Shown: one piece after another, positions 1 through 7,749 of the stretch
Layout: each line of letters begins with the position of its first letter
Numbering within the stretch: the stretch's first letter is position 1
Assembly (NCBI GenBank): GCA_905215855.1
Contig: CAJMRT010000016.1
Coordinates: forward strand, 1-37,929
Length of the DNA: 37,929 nucleotides
Direction: 5' to 3'
Source: an uncultured bacterium
GTDB lineage: Bacteria; Bacillota; Clostridia; Oscillospirales; Acutalibacteraceae
Translations under genes and position numbers: made by a program
Notes under the pieces: model-generated
What the model saw: the letters and a program-made list of their open reading frames with translations, nothing else
Database searches by the model: none
What the model was told of the DNA's origin: nothing

Positions 1-16
1 GTAACAACTCAGACAT
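1..16 (-). CDS. Start of a third gene in the cytidylyltransferase operon (partial)
   Basis: An ATG on the minus strand at 16-14 is followed by codons for M-S-E-L-L before the window ends. It is preceded by AGGA about 9 bases upstream and lies 30 bases after the stop of the epimerase gene, as expected for the next cistron of the same operon. Five residues cannot identify a product. Confidence 0.4.
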
Positions 17-46
17 AACTGTATTCCTAATTTCTATTGTTAAATT

Positions 47-1126
47 TTAATCTTCTTCAAGAATGCCGACAGCCCTTCTTATTCCTTCTTTAAGGTCAAC
101 AAGAGGCTTCCAGCCTAGGGCACGAAGTCTTGAACTGTCAAGAATTTCCGGAGTTTTCGCAAGAGCTGAAGTATCAACCTCAGGCTCTTTTTCATCCTCA
201 GGATTTGCAAATGATAATTCCATATTTCTTTCAGGAAAGACTTCACAGGCTGTCTTTGCAAAATTTCTTATTGTTGTATCGGACTTTTCACAAGAAATAT
301 TGTACGGAGTAACATTTTCTCCGTTGAGCATAATGTATATGAGAGCGGAAACCGTGTCTGTAACATAGCAGAACGAACGGTTAGCCGCACCGTTGCTCTT
401 AAGAAGAATGTTTTCGTGACGGACAACATTTGCAATGAACTGCGCCCAAACACGGTCGTCTGTAAGACTGCTTGCACCGTAAATGTAGCTCGGTCTTGCA
501 ATCTTCACATTGAGTCCAAACTGTTTGCAATAGCTTGCGGCAAGAGTTTCAGACGCTCTCTTACCCACTGCATAACAATTTTTATAGGAAGTAAAATCAA
601 TATAACCGATATCATCTTCGGAAATACTGTTTTTACCGTTGTGCAAAGCACCGTAAACTTTAAGACTTGAAACAACAAGTACAGACTCACTTTTGCTTTC
701 AAGAGCAAAATCGAGAATGTTTGATGTACCGCTGAGATTTGCGTTAATTGTGCCGACCGGGTCGGTTTCAAACTGAATATTACTTGCCTGACTTGCTGCA
801 TGAATGATAAAATCTGCTCTTTCGCATTCAATTTTGTTTGTAACATCGGCAACAACAAGCTCAATGTCATCTCTTTCAAGAAGGACGCCAAACTTTTTCT
901 CAGCTCTCTCCTTGTTTCTTACAAATGCAAGAACCTTAATATTATTGTTATAAAAGTCATTTCTTGCAAGGAATGTGAGAACAAGATAATAACCGATAAA
1001 TCCGCCTGCACCGGTTATAAGAACGGTTTTACCGTTAAATCTGTTCCAATCAACATTTGTATTTGTAATCTCTTCAACATCAGAAAAAACTGTCTTTTTT
1101 ATATTACTCTGAACATTATAATCCAT
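47..1126 (-). CDS. NAD-dependent epimerase/dehydratase family protein (extended SDR)
   Basis: Predicted nucleotide-sugar or polyol epimerase/dehydratase of the extended short-chain dehydrogenase family, 359 residues, cytosolic. A Rossmann glycine motif (G39-x-x-G42-x-x-G45, in TGAGGFIG) follows a short N-terminal extension, and the catalytic Y185-x-x-x-K189 pair and an upstream Ser-Ser (VVSSLKVYG, about 153-154) are present. The start is taken at ATG 1126 because AAGGAAG lies 9 bases upstream. A longer reading from 1165 has no ribosome binding site and would overlap the previous gene by 50 bases. The chosen start still overlaps the cytidylyltransferase stop by 11 bases, implying translational coupling. 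Its pairing with a TarI/IspD-type enzyme suggests it makes or modifies the activated polyol or sugar. The substrate is not readable from sequence. Confidence 0.85.
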   Translation of the reverse strand: MDYNVQSNIKKTVFSDVEEITNTNVDWNRFNGKTVLITGAGGFIGYYLVLTFLARNDFYNNNIKVLAFVRNKERAEKKFGVLLERDDIELVVADVTNKIECERADFIIHAASQASNIQFETDPVGTINANLSGTSNILDFALESKSESVLVVSSLKVYGALHNGKNSISEDDIGYIDFTSYKNCYAVGKRASETLAASYCKQFGLNVKIARPSYIYGASSLTDDRVWAQFIANVVRHENILLKSNGAANRSFCYVTDTVSALIYIMLNGENVTPYNISCEKSDTTIRNFAKTACEVFPERNMELSFANPEDEKEPEVDTSALAKTPEILDSSRLRALGWKPLVDLKEGIRRAVGILEED

Positions 1127-1856
1127 ATTTAAGTTCTTCCTTTGCAAACTGCTTGTAGTTTTCATAATAGAACTGTGAACGCAATGTTGTAAGATCTTCA
1201 GGTGTAGTTACTTTAATATTGAATCTCTCACCGAGGAAAAGGTGAACCTTTTCGCCGAGTTCAATAAAGAGTTCACTTGAAGAAACAGGGTTTGTAATGC
1301 CCCTTTTATATGCTTCTTCGTGCGCCCAAAGAATTCTTTCCATTGTATAACCCTGGGGAGCCTGTGTAATATACATTGTGCTTCTCTGATAGCTCTTACC
1401 GCATGTTTCACCATCTTCACTGTAAAGAAGTGAGTCAATACTCGGAGTAACAGGAACAGCAGTTTTGTATTTCTTTGTATCTTTAATACAGTTAGTGATG
1501 AGTTCCTCGCTGAGCATAGGACGAACGCCGTCACAGATGAGAATGATATCCTCAGGATCTTTTGAAAATTCGGCAGTAGCCATCACTCCGTTGTGAATAG
1601 AATCAAAACCACTTGCGCCGCCCGGAACAACGGCCTTTACCTTAGGAACATTGAAAGCGGCAATAAGCTCATTAAGATAACCGATCCAGTCAGCCTTGCA
1701 TGCAACAACGATTGCGTCAACCTTTGGATGACGGGCAAAATGCTCCATTGTATGAATAATAATCGGCTTTCCGCCAACCTCGAGAAACTGTTTAGGCATA
1801 TCGGAATACTTCATTCTTGCACCGATACCTCCGGCGAATAACATAGCTGTAACCAT
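1116..1856 (-). CDS. Cytidylyltransferase of the IspD/TarI family
   Basis: Predicted CTP-dependent nucleotidyltransferase, 246 residues, using either 2-C-methyl-D-erythritol 4-phosphate (IspD, isoprenoid pathway) or D-ribitol 5-phosphate (TarI, CDP-ribitol for cell-surface polymers). The N-terminal nucleotide loop FAGGIGARM (7-15), MPKQFL (21-26), the GG-x-S-GFDSIHNG segment, a CDGVRP segment where most relatives have HDAVRP or HDSVRP, and a C-terminal KVTTPEDL are visible. A DW dipeptide near residue 57 resembles TarI proteins. Together with the coupled SDR gene this favours a polyol-phosphate role over isoprenoid synthesis, but that is inference. ATG 1856 has AGGA about 12 bases upstream and a good promoter at 1951-1980. 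It is first in an operon running off the left edge. Confidence 0.8.
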   Translation of the reverse strand: MVTAMLFAGGIGARMKYSDMPKQFLEVGGKPIIIHTMEHFARHPKVDAIVVACKADWIGYLNELIAAFNVPKVKAVVPGGASGFDSIHNGVMATAEFSKDPEDIILICDGVRPMLSEELITNCIKDTKKYKTAVPVTPSIDSLLYSEDGETCGKSYQRSTMYITQAPQGYTMERILWAHEEAYKRGITNPVSSSELFIELGEKVHLFLGERFNIKVTTPEDLTTLRSQFYYENYKQFAKEELKYGL

Positions 1857-1950
1857 AGTAAGACAATCCTTTCAAAACACAAATAATATTTTACCGACAG
1901 CACAAATACGCAACAAAAAAACGCGTCTGCACCTTGATATAACTATCCAT

Positions 1951-1980
1951 ATGATACCACATTGATGTATTTTTTGTCAA
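1951..1980 (-). promoter_or_regulatory. Promoter for the cytidylyltransferase operon
   Basis: On the minus strand TTGACA (1980-1975), an 18-base spacer and TATCAT (1956-1951) form a near-consensus sigma-A promoter about 95 bases upstream of the 1856 start. Confidence 0.65.
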
Positions 1981-2010
1981 TAATAATACTTTATGCGGAG
2001 GTTTACTCCC

Positions 2011-2039
2011 TTGAAAATAATATATCTCTATGTTAGAAT
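2011..2039 (+). promoter_or_regulatory. Promoter for the CPBP protease-tadA pair
   Basis: TTGAAA (2011-2016), a 17-base spacer and TAGAAT (2034-2039) lie just upstream of the TTG start at 2060. The predicted leader is very short, about 15 bases, and just includes the AAGGGTG ribosome binding site. Confidence 0.7.
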
Positions 2040-2059
2040 AGCTTTAAGGGTGTGATAAT

Positions 2060-3115
2060 TTGATAAACAATCAGTTTTCGGGTAATAATATGCCGTTTTA
2101 CGGCGATAATCTTAATTATAACCGTAATTTCAAAAAAGATATGCAGTATGATAATCTCAAGCAAAAGTCAAGCGGATTGGGCTTCTTTGTATTTGCGTAT
2201 TCGCTGACAATGACAGCCTGTGCTGTGATTATCGCCGAAGTTTTCAAGAATCTCGGCTCGGCAGGTTTTATTTTATCAAACAACTACGCATTATTAAATT
2301 ACTTTATTGATATATTTATTTCCGTATTTGCCGTTGTTGTTCCTGCATTTTTCTATATAAAGCTTTCAAGAAACAGTTTGAATGATATTATCAGCACAAA
2401 ATATGTAAAGCAAAAAAGTATGCTACCCATTCTGTTTCTCGGAATGGGAGGTGCGATGATTGCAAATGTTGCCACGAGTGTTATCGCAGACAACTTCTCG
2501 CTTTTCGGAATTGAAAACACATCTTCGGGATTGACGAGCGGAGATTCAAGTGTTCTGAGTATTGTTCTGAACATAATTTCAACCGCAATTGTTCCTGCGT
2601 TTGCAGAGGAATTTGCATTCAGAGGAATTGTTATGGGTTCTCTGAGAAAATACGGTGACACTGTTGCAATTATCGGTTCTTCTGTTTTATTCGGAGCAAT
2701 GCATCAGAATATATCACAAATTCCGTTTGCGTTTATTCTCGGACTTATTTTTGCATACATTGACTGCAAGTTCAATTCGATTCTTCCGTCAATTGCAATC
2801 CATTTTCTTAATAACCTATATGCTGTTTCCATGAGCATTTTAAGAGATGCAAACATCGTTTCCGATTATGTGACAACAATAATAAGCTACAGCCTGATTA
2901 TTTTTTTCTGCATTGCAGGCTTCGTTTCATACATTGTTCTTGCAAAAAGGAATGAAAATATTTTTAAAATGTCTGATAAGAAAAACGAAATTGTAAGTGA
3001 ACTTAACTTAAAAGAGAAAATGACTGCATTTCTTGTAAATCCCGGCATTATACTTTCACTTGTACTTTTTCTATTGACTACAATTACAAATTTAGGTTTG
3101 ATAAGCAATGGATAA
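2060..3115 (+). CDS. CPBP family intramembrane glutamic endopeptidase
   Basis: Membrane protein of 351 residues with a soluble Asn-rich N-terminus (about 1-38) and about eight hydrophobic segments. The CPBP/Abi motifs are all present: E183-E184-x-x-x-R188 (AEEFAFRG), a second motif with H215 (FGAMHQN) and a third with H248 (IAIHFLNN). Relatives are type II CAAX-prenyl-endopeptidase-like proteases, but in bacteria their substrates are mostly unknown; some act in bacteriocin self-immunity. Translation starts at TTG 2060, with AAGGGTG about 8 bases upstream. The last 8 bases overlap tadA, so the two are co-expressed. No bacteriocin gene lies nearby, so an immunity role has no support here. Confidence 0.9.
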   Translation: MINNQFSGNNMPFYGDNLNYNRNFKKDMQYDNLKQKSSGLGFFVFAYSLTMTACAVIIAEVFKNLGSAGFILSNNYALLNYFIDIFISVFAVVVPAFFYIKLSRNSLNDIISTKYVKQKSMLPILFLGMGGAMIANVATSVIADNFSLFGIENTSSGLTSGDSSVLSIVLNIISTAIVPAFAEEFAFRGIVMGSLRKYGDTVAIIGSSVLFGAMHQNISQIPFAFILGLIFAYIDCKFNSILPSIAIHFLNNLYAVSMSILRDANIVSDYVTTIISYSLIIFFCIAGFVSYIVLAKRNENIFKMSDKKNEIVSELNLKEKMTAFLVNPGIILSLVLFLLTTITNLGLISNG

Positions 3116-3566
3116 AAACTTATATTATATGCAAAAAGCAATTGAACAGGCTGAAATTGCCGCTGCAGAAAACGAAGTTCCCGTCGGTGCGGTAATTGTC
3201 AGAAACGATGAAATAATCGCCGTGGGCAGAAATCGGCGTGAGCAAGAAAAGAACGCTCTTCTTCATGCCGAAACAGACGCAATTTACAATGCATGTCAAA
3301 AGCTTGGCGGTTGGAGATTGTGGAACTGTGAAATTTATGTAACGCTTGAACCTTGCCCTATGTGTGCAGGTGCAATAATCAATGCTCATATTCCAAAGGT
3401 ATATTTCGGTGCATACGACTTAAAAAACGGTGCTTGCGGTACAATTACGAATCTGTTCCAAATGCCGTTCAATTTCAAACCCGAATCAGTCGGCGGCATT
3501 ATGCAGGAGGAGTGTTCAAAACTTCTCACCGACTTTTTTAAAAACTTACGCAATAAAAAATCATAG
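3108..3566 (+). CDS. tadA: tRNA-specific adenosine deaminase
   Basis: Predicted zinc enzyme that deaminates wobble adenosine 34 to inosine in tRNA-Arg(ACG), 152 residues, a normal length for TadA. The deaminase signature is complete: H53-A-E55 (zinc ligand and proton-shuttle glutamate) and P82-C83-P-M-C86 (the other two zinc ligands). The substrate-loop region GGWRLWNCEIYVTLEPC is typical. The ATG lies inside the end of the CPBP gene, and the local ribosome binding site is weak (TAGG), so translation probably depends on coupling. A strong hairpin terminator follows directly at 3568. Confidence 0.93.
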   Translation: MDKNLYYMQKAIEQAEIAAAENEVPVGAVIVRNDEIIAVGRNRREQEKNALLHAETDAIYNACQKLGGWRLWNCEIYVTLEPCPMCAGAIINAHIPKVYFGAYDLKNGACGTITNLFQMPFNFKPESVGGIMQEECSKLLTDFFKNLRNKKS

Positions 3567-3567
3567 C

Positions 3568-3598
3568 AAAAATCCCGCTTTTGTAAGCGGGATTTTTT
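3568..3598. terminator. Bidirectional rho-independent terminator, tadA / COG4100 gene
   Basis: A 13-bp stem (3568-3580 with 3585-3597, core ATCCCGCTT/AAGCGGGAT) and a 4-base loop are flanked by A and T runs on both sides. It can end transcripts from tadA (+) and from the converging minus-strand operon that stops at 3632. Confidence 0.9.
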
Positions 3599-3631
3599 AT
3601 TTACAGTTTTAATCAAAGCAACAAGATTATA

Positions 3632-4891
3632 TTATTTTTCATCTCTTAAAATCTTACTTGCCGCAAGCATTACACCAAGCTTACCGCTGTGAAAATTAAG
3701 ACTTCCCTGCATCCATACCGCATAGGGTTCACGCAACGGTGCGTCTGCCGAAAGCTCAATAGATGAGCCGAGAGTAAATGCACCTGCCGCCATAACTACC
3801 TGACTTTCGTAGCCGGGCATATCAGACGGAATCGGAGAAACAAAGCTGTCAACAGCCGAACCGCTCTGAACCCCCTCGCAAAAGCGGCATACCTTTTCGG
3901 CATTACCGAGCATGATAAGCTGAATGATATCTCCTCTTGCATCATTGTACTTGGGGCTTGTTTCATAACCGAGAATTTCAAAAAGTGCCGATGCAAATAC
4001 TGCTGTTTTAAGTGCTTCACCTGTAACATGCGGAGCATGATATGCACCCATAAAAAGTTCACGGTTAGCGTTAAGAGTAGCACCGATTTCTTTGCCTGTA
4101 CCCGGAGTAGTGAGTCTGTAGGCACACATCTCTACAAGTTCTTTCTTACCTGCAATATATCCGCCTGTAGGAGCAATACCGCCGCCGGGGTTCTTGATGA
4201 GAGAACCTGCCATCATATCTACACCAACCGACAAAGGTTCAACCTTGTCAATAAATTCACCGTAACAGTTATCGAGCATAATAATACTTTCGTGCGAATT
4301 GGCTTTTGAAATTTCACAAAGCTTTTTGATTTCTCTCCATGTGAGCGTAGGTCTTGTGCTGTAGCCTCTTGAACGCTGTATGTAAACCATTTTAGGCTTT
4401 TTCTCTGCAATGTCACTTGCGATTTTGTCATAATCAAGCGTTCCGTCAGGTTTAAGCTCGGTCATTTCAAATTTTATTGAAAAGTCCTTGAGTGAGCCCG
4501 GATAGTCTCCCTCAATGCCAATAGCAGAACGGATTGTATCATACGGCATTCCTGTTACGGAAAGCATTGTGTCCCCCGGTCTTAAAACGCCGAAAAGTGC
4601 AACTGTGAGGGCATGTGTACCGCTGACAAAATTATGACGAACAAGTGCGTCTTCTGCATCAAAAACATAGGCATAGACCTTGTCAAGAGCCTCTCTGCCT
4701 GCATCATCATATCCGTAGCCTGTAGAACCCCAAAGGTGACTTTCACGAACATCCGCAAGCTGAAAAGCCTTTATCATCTTCTGCTGGTTGTATTCCTGAA
4801 TATTGTCAATCTCCGCAAGCTTGTCCTTGCAAAGCTCCATTGCCTTTTCGGACGCTTTTATAACTCTTTCATCTATATCAAAAAAACTCAA
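3632..4891 (-). CDS. Methionine gamma-lyase family PLP protein (COG4100, 'aluminium resistance' family)
   Basis: PLP fold-type I enzyme of about 419 residues belonging to the family called methionine gamma-lyase-like or aluminium resistance protein. Visible are the Gly-rich substrate end (STGYGYDDAGRE, about 56-67), SGTHAL (about 90-95), the PLP-pyridine aspartate in MLDNCYGEF (about 207), and the Schiff-base lysine in AGSLIKNPGGG (K233). Length and motifs are intact. An earlier GTG at 4900 is possible, but AAGGTGA sits 5 bases before TTG 4891, so that start is preferred; it also avoids overlap with the upstream gene. It is last in the murD operon. The true substrate is unknown, and the aluminium link in the name is historical. 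Confidence 0.87.
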   Translation of the reverse strand: MSFFDIDERVIKASEKAMELCKDKLAEIDNIQEYNQQKMIKAFQLADVRESHLWGSTGYGYDDAGREALDKVYAYVFDAEDALVRHNFVSGTHALTVALFGVLRPGDTMLSVTGMPYDTIRSAIGIEGDYPGSLKDFSIKFEMTELKPDGTLDYDKIASDIAEKKPKMVYIQRSRGYSTRPTLTWREIKKLCEISKANSHESIIMLDNCYGEFIDKVEPLSVGVDMMAGSLIKNPGGGIAPTGGYIAGKKELVEMCAYRLTTPGTGKEIGATLNANRELFMGAYHAPHVTGEALKTAVFASALFEILGYETSPKYNDARGDIIQLIMLGNAEKVCRFCEGVQSGSAVDSFVSPIPSDMPGYESQVVMAAGAFTLGSSIELSADAPLREPYAVWMQGSLNFHSGKLGVMLAASKILRDEK

Positions 4892-4896
4892 ATATA

Positions 4897-5670
4897 TCAC
4901 CTTTCAAAATAATATTCCTGCCATAATCCGCACTGTTCAAAACCGAGATTATTATAAAACGACTGATTTGCATTCTTGGCTCTGTGAAGATACACAGTCT
5001 TGTTCTCGGCAATCAGTCTGTTGGATATGTACTTTACAACTGTTGAGCCGTAGCCGTGCTTTCTGTAGTCGGGATGACACGATACCGCACCCAACACGGC
5101 ACCGTTACTGCTTTCGGCAACAGTCATAGCCATTGCAACAAGTTTTGTGCCGTCATAAACTCCGTACATTCTCGTTGCATTATGACGAAGCTTGTGATTC
5201 ACATCAACATAAAAATCATCAAACGGCGGCGGAACAAAATTTTCATCGGCACAGCTTACGATGAGATTATAAACCTCTTTAATATTGGGAACATCAAAAT
5301 TTATACTTTCGTCAACATTTTCAAACGGTTCTGATTTTTTCAGAATAACCCCCGAAACGAATTTGCTGCCGTATAAATTAAGGTTGAAATCTCCGCTGCA
5401 TATTGCGCTTGACGCACCTGCAACGCGCATAAATGACGAAACTTCTTCAAGATTTGTTTTATCTGTGAGAAATAAAATGAAGTTTGTTCCGCATCGGGAA
5501 ATTGCACCTGTACACTCATCTGTTTTATCGTCAATTATCGTCCAGTAGTCAACGAAAGCAAGCGATGAATCGTAACTGTTGTACTGAGAAATTATTCTGC
5601 ACGCAAACGGATCATCCGCCGACAGGTTCATAATTACATTTATATAATTTTCATTGGCGGTTACAATCAT
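4897..5670 (-). CDS. GNAT family N-acetyltransferase
   Basis: Protein of 257 residues. The C-terminal third is a GNAT domain: a beta strand with LGAVSCHPDYRKHGYGS giving the acetyl-CoA loop (R/Q-x-x-G-x-G/A type, here RKHGYG), then KTVYLHRAKNANQSFYNNLGF, typical of the last helix and strand. The N-terminal half has no obvious signature and may be the acceptor-binding part. The ATG abuts the stop of the preceding peptidase (TGA 5673-5671), with AAAGGAAAG about 10 bases upstream inside that gene, so it is co-translated with it. The acceptor is not predictable. Confidence 0.82.
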   Translation of the reverse strand: MIVTANENYINVIMNLSADDPFACRIISQYNSYDSSLAFVDYWTIIDDKTDECTGAISRCGTNFILFLTDKTNLEEVSSFMRVAGASSAICSGDFNLNLYGSKFVSGVILKKSEPFENVDESINFDVPNIKEVYNLIVSCADENFVPPPFDDFYVDVNHKLRHNATRMYGVYDGTKLVAMAMTVAESSNGAVLGAVSCHPDYRKHGYGSTVVKYISNRLIAENKTVYLHRAKNANQSFYNNLGFEQCGLWQEYYFER

Positions 5671-6720
5671 TCAGACCGTCTTTCCTTTCGCTAAATTTTC
5701 GCCCGCAATATAATCGGACAATACTTTTGCAAGTTTTAAAACGCTTTCGCAATCATCGAGATTTGCCGCAGTTGAAGGAGCATGAATATACCTTGACGGA
5801 AGTGATACCGCCAGAGTTCTCACTCCGCCTCTGCTCTGATGAATTGCACCCGAATCATTACCGCCTGCAACTGCTCTCTTATACTGAACAGCTATGTTAT
5901 TCTTTTCGGCAAGTTCAAAAGCGGCACTTATCATTTCTTTATCATAAACTGTCGCCCTATCCATTACGGTAACCGTTGCACCTTTTGACAAATTGCATAC
6001 CTGATGAGATGCATCAACCTCTGCAACATCAGCGGCAGTTGTGCTTTCGATAACAAGAGCAAAATCAGGATTGACCGTAAAAGCCGCTGGTCTTGCACCG
6101 CGGAGTCCCACCTCTTCCTGAACAACAAATGTGAAATACATATCATACTCGGGTTCGGATTTTATAAGGTTGATAAGCACATAGCAGCCGAAACGGTCAT
6201 CAAGTGCCTTTGTAACAACAGTTTTTCCGTTAATCTTAAAATCACCCTCAAAATTAACACTGTCACCGTAGCTTACATATTTAAGCGCATCTTCCCTGCT
6301 TTCGGCACCGATATCAATGTACATATCACTCATTTTCGGAACGGCAGTTTTTTCATCACCGTTTGTAAGATGAATCGGCTTTACACCGATAACACCGTTA
6401 AGACCGTTTCTGCCAACACATACACGCTTACCGGGAAGAACCCTTCTGTCAATTCCGCCGACCTCGTCAAATTTAAGGTAACCGTCAGATGTTATATCCG
6501 TTACCATAAGACCTACTTCGTCCATATGTGCCGACACCATAAGCTTGCTTTTTGCAGACTTTTTTCCTTTTTTAAACACAATAAGGTTGCCGAGATTATC
6601 CGTTTTAATATCATCGGCACAGTCTTTAATCTCGTTAATTATAAGATTGCGAACATTCCCCTCATCACCCGAAATACCGTTGCAAAGGCAAAGCTGTTCA
6701 AGCAATTTTATGTCAATCAT
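5671..6720 (-). CDS. M42 family metallopeptidase (glutamyl/leucyl aminopeptidase-like), copy 2
   Basis: Predicted cytosolic di-zinc aminopeptidase of 349 residues, usual for M42 (TET/YsdC/FrvX type). All ligands and catalytic residues can be placed: H65 and D67 (SAHMDEVG), D174 (ALDDRFG), E202-E203 (QEEVG), E225 (VIESTT) and H313 (YIHAPS). The start is fixed by GGAGGTG 6 bases before ATG 6720; a longer frame back to 6777 lies inside the upstream gene and has no ribosome binding site. It overlaps the first M42 gene by 8 bases. Tandem M42 genes may form different or mixed tetrahedral complexes, but that is inference. Confidence 0.92.
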   Translation of the reverse strand: MIDIKLLEQLCLCNGISGDEGNVRNLIINEIKDCADDIKTDNLGNLIVFKKGKKSAKSKLMVSAHMDEVGLMVTDITSDGYLKFDEVGGIDRRVLPGKRVCVGRNGLNGVIGVKPIHLTNGDEKTAVPKMSDMYIDIGAESREDALKYVSYGDSVNFEGDFKINGKTVVTKALDDRFGCYVLINLIKSEPEYDMYFTFVVQEEVGLRGARPAAFTVNPDFALVIESTTAADVAEVDASHQVCNLSKGATVTVMDRATVYDKEMISAAFELAEKNNIAVQYKRAVAGGNDSGAIHQSRGGVRTLAVSLPSRYIHAPSTAANLDDCESVLKLAKVLSDYIAGENLAKGKTV

Positions 6721-7741
6721 TGAAAGCACCTCCGCATTTAATGTATTCGGCAATAAGCTTTGCCGTATTGTCAACATCAGCTACAGAAATAACTTCATTC
6801 TGTGTATGCATATATCGCTGTGGGATTGATACAACAGCAGTTTTTACACCTTTTCCGCTGATTGTAATATAGTCGGCATTTGTACCTGTTCTGCCTGCTA
6901 TCGGTTCAAGCTGATACGGTATATTTTTATTCTTTGCAACGCTTTCAAGTGATTTGCTCATTTCTTTGTTGAGAATTGAAGAAATGCAAATCATAGGACC
7001 TTTGTCAAGCTCAATTGAAGAATAAAATCCCAAAACATCCGGCTGAGATGCAAAACTCACATCAACAACAATCGACTCGTCTGCTTCAACGGTAAAAGCT
7101 CCTGTTTTAGCGCCTGTGCCAAATGTTTCTTCCTGAGAGCTTAAAAGGATAATTACTTTATAATCTGTTTCATCGCCTTTTAATAACTCCGCACACTTAA
7201 CAAGTGATGCAACACCGCATCTGTTATCGAGGCAAGGCGCAACAATTCTGCCGTTCAAAAGATTTGCTGGCTTTGAGGCAAATGTCAGCATATCACCAAA
7301 TGAAATGAGTTTATTAACTTCATCATACGGCAGACCGAAATCAACCCAGATTTTGTCGGTTGGCATAGCCTTGTCCTCTTTACCGTCGGAAAGATGAGGC
7401 GGCATACAGCATACAACACCTGTTACATCAGGATTGTTCTGTAGACAAAGCAGAGTATCGGCAAGAGTTCTTGCGTCAATTCCTCCGCACGGAGAAACTT
7501 TTACAAATCCGTTTTCATTTATTTCGGTAACCATAAATCCTATGCGGTCAATGTGAGCGTCCAGTAATATGGTTTTATCTGAATTTTTGTTACCGCAAAC
7601 AGCCATAAGACTGCCGTTTGATATCTTCATGTCATCCGTGTAGTCCGATAAAAACTTTTCGGCAACAGACAAAGCGGGTTCTTCTCTGCCCGACACACCC
7701 GTTGCACAACAGAGTTCAAAAATAAGTTCTTTTGTGTTCAT
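6713..7741 (-). CDS. M42 family metallopeptidase, copy 1
   Basis: Predicted di-zinc aminopeptidase of 342 residues, paralogous to the next gene but clearly diverged. Ligands are intact: H63 and D65 (DAHIDRIG), D172 (CLDNRCG), E204-E205 (SQEETFG), D227 (VVDVSF) and H312 (RYMHTQ). The fourth position is Asp here and Glu in the neighbour, which with other differences suggests different peptide preference. It lies 8 bases after murD and overlaps the second M42 gene. The ribosome binding site is weak (GAAG), so it probably depends on readthrough ribosomes from murD. Confidence 0.92.
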   Translation of the reverse strand: MNTKELIFELCCATGVSGREEPALSVAEKFLSDYTDDMKISNGSLMAVCGNKNSDKTILLDAHIDRIGFMVTEINENGFVKVSPCGGIDARTLADTLLCLQNNPDVTGVVCCMPPHLSDGKEDKAMPTDKIWVDFGLPYDEVNKLISFGDMLTFASKPANLLNGRIVAPCLDNRCGVASLVKCAELLKGDETDYKVIILLSSQEETFGTGAKTGAFTVEADESIVVDVSFASQPDVLGFYSSIELDKGPMICISSILNKEMSKSLESVAKNKNIPYQLEPIAGRTGTNADYITISGKGVKTAVVSIPQRYMHTQNEVISVADVDNTAKLIAEYIKCGGAFND

Positions 7742-7749
7742 TGTATATA

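Noticed and set aside
1116..1165. Longer N-terminus for the epimerase (start at 1165)
   Set aside because: It has no ribosome binding site and needs a 50-base overlap, while ATG 1126 has AAGGAAG at good spacing and the Rossmann motif lies at the normal position.
2060..3115. CPBP protease as a bacteriocin immunity or CAAX-processing gene
   Set aside because: No bacteriocin, prenylation or quorum-peptide genes are adjacent; it pairs with tadA, so only the family-level call is kept.
6004..6723. 239-codon plus-strand frame opposite the second M42 peptidase
   Set aside because: It overlaps a gene with all M42 metal ligands intact, lacks a ribosome binding site and resembles no known protein.
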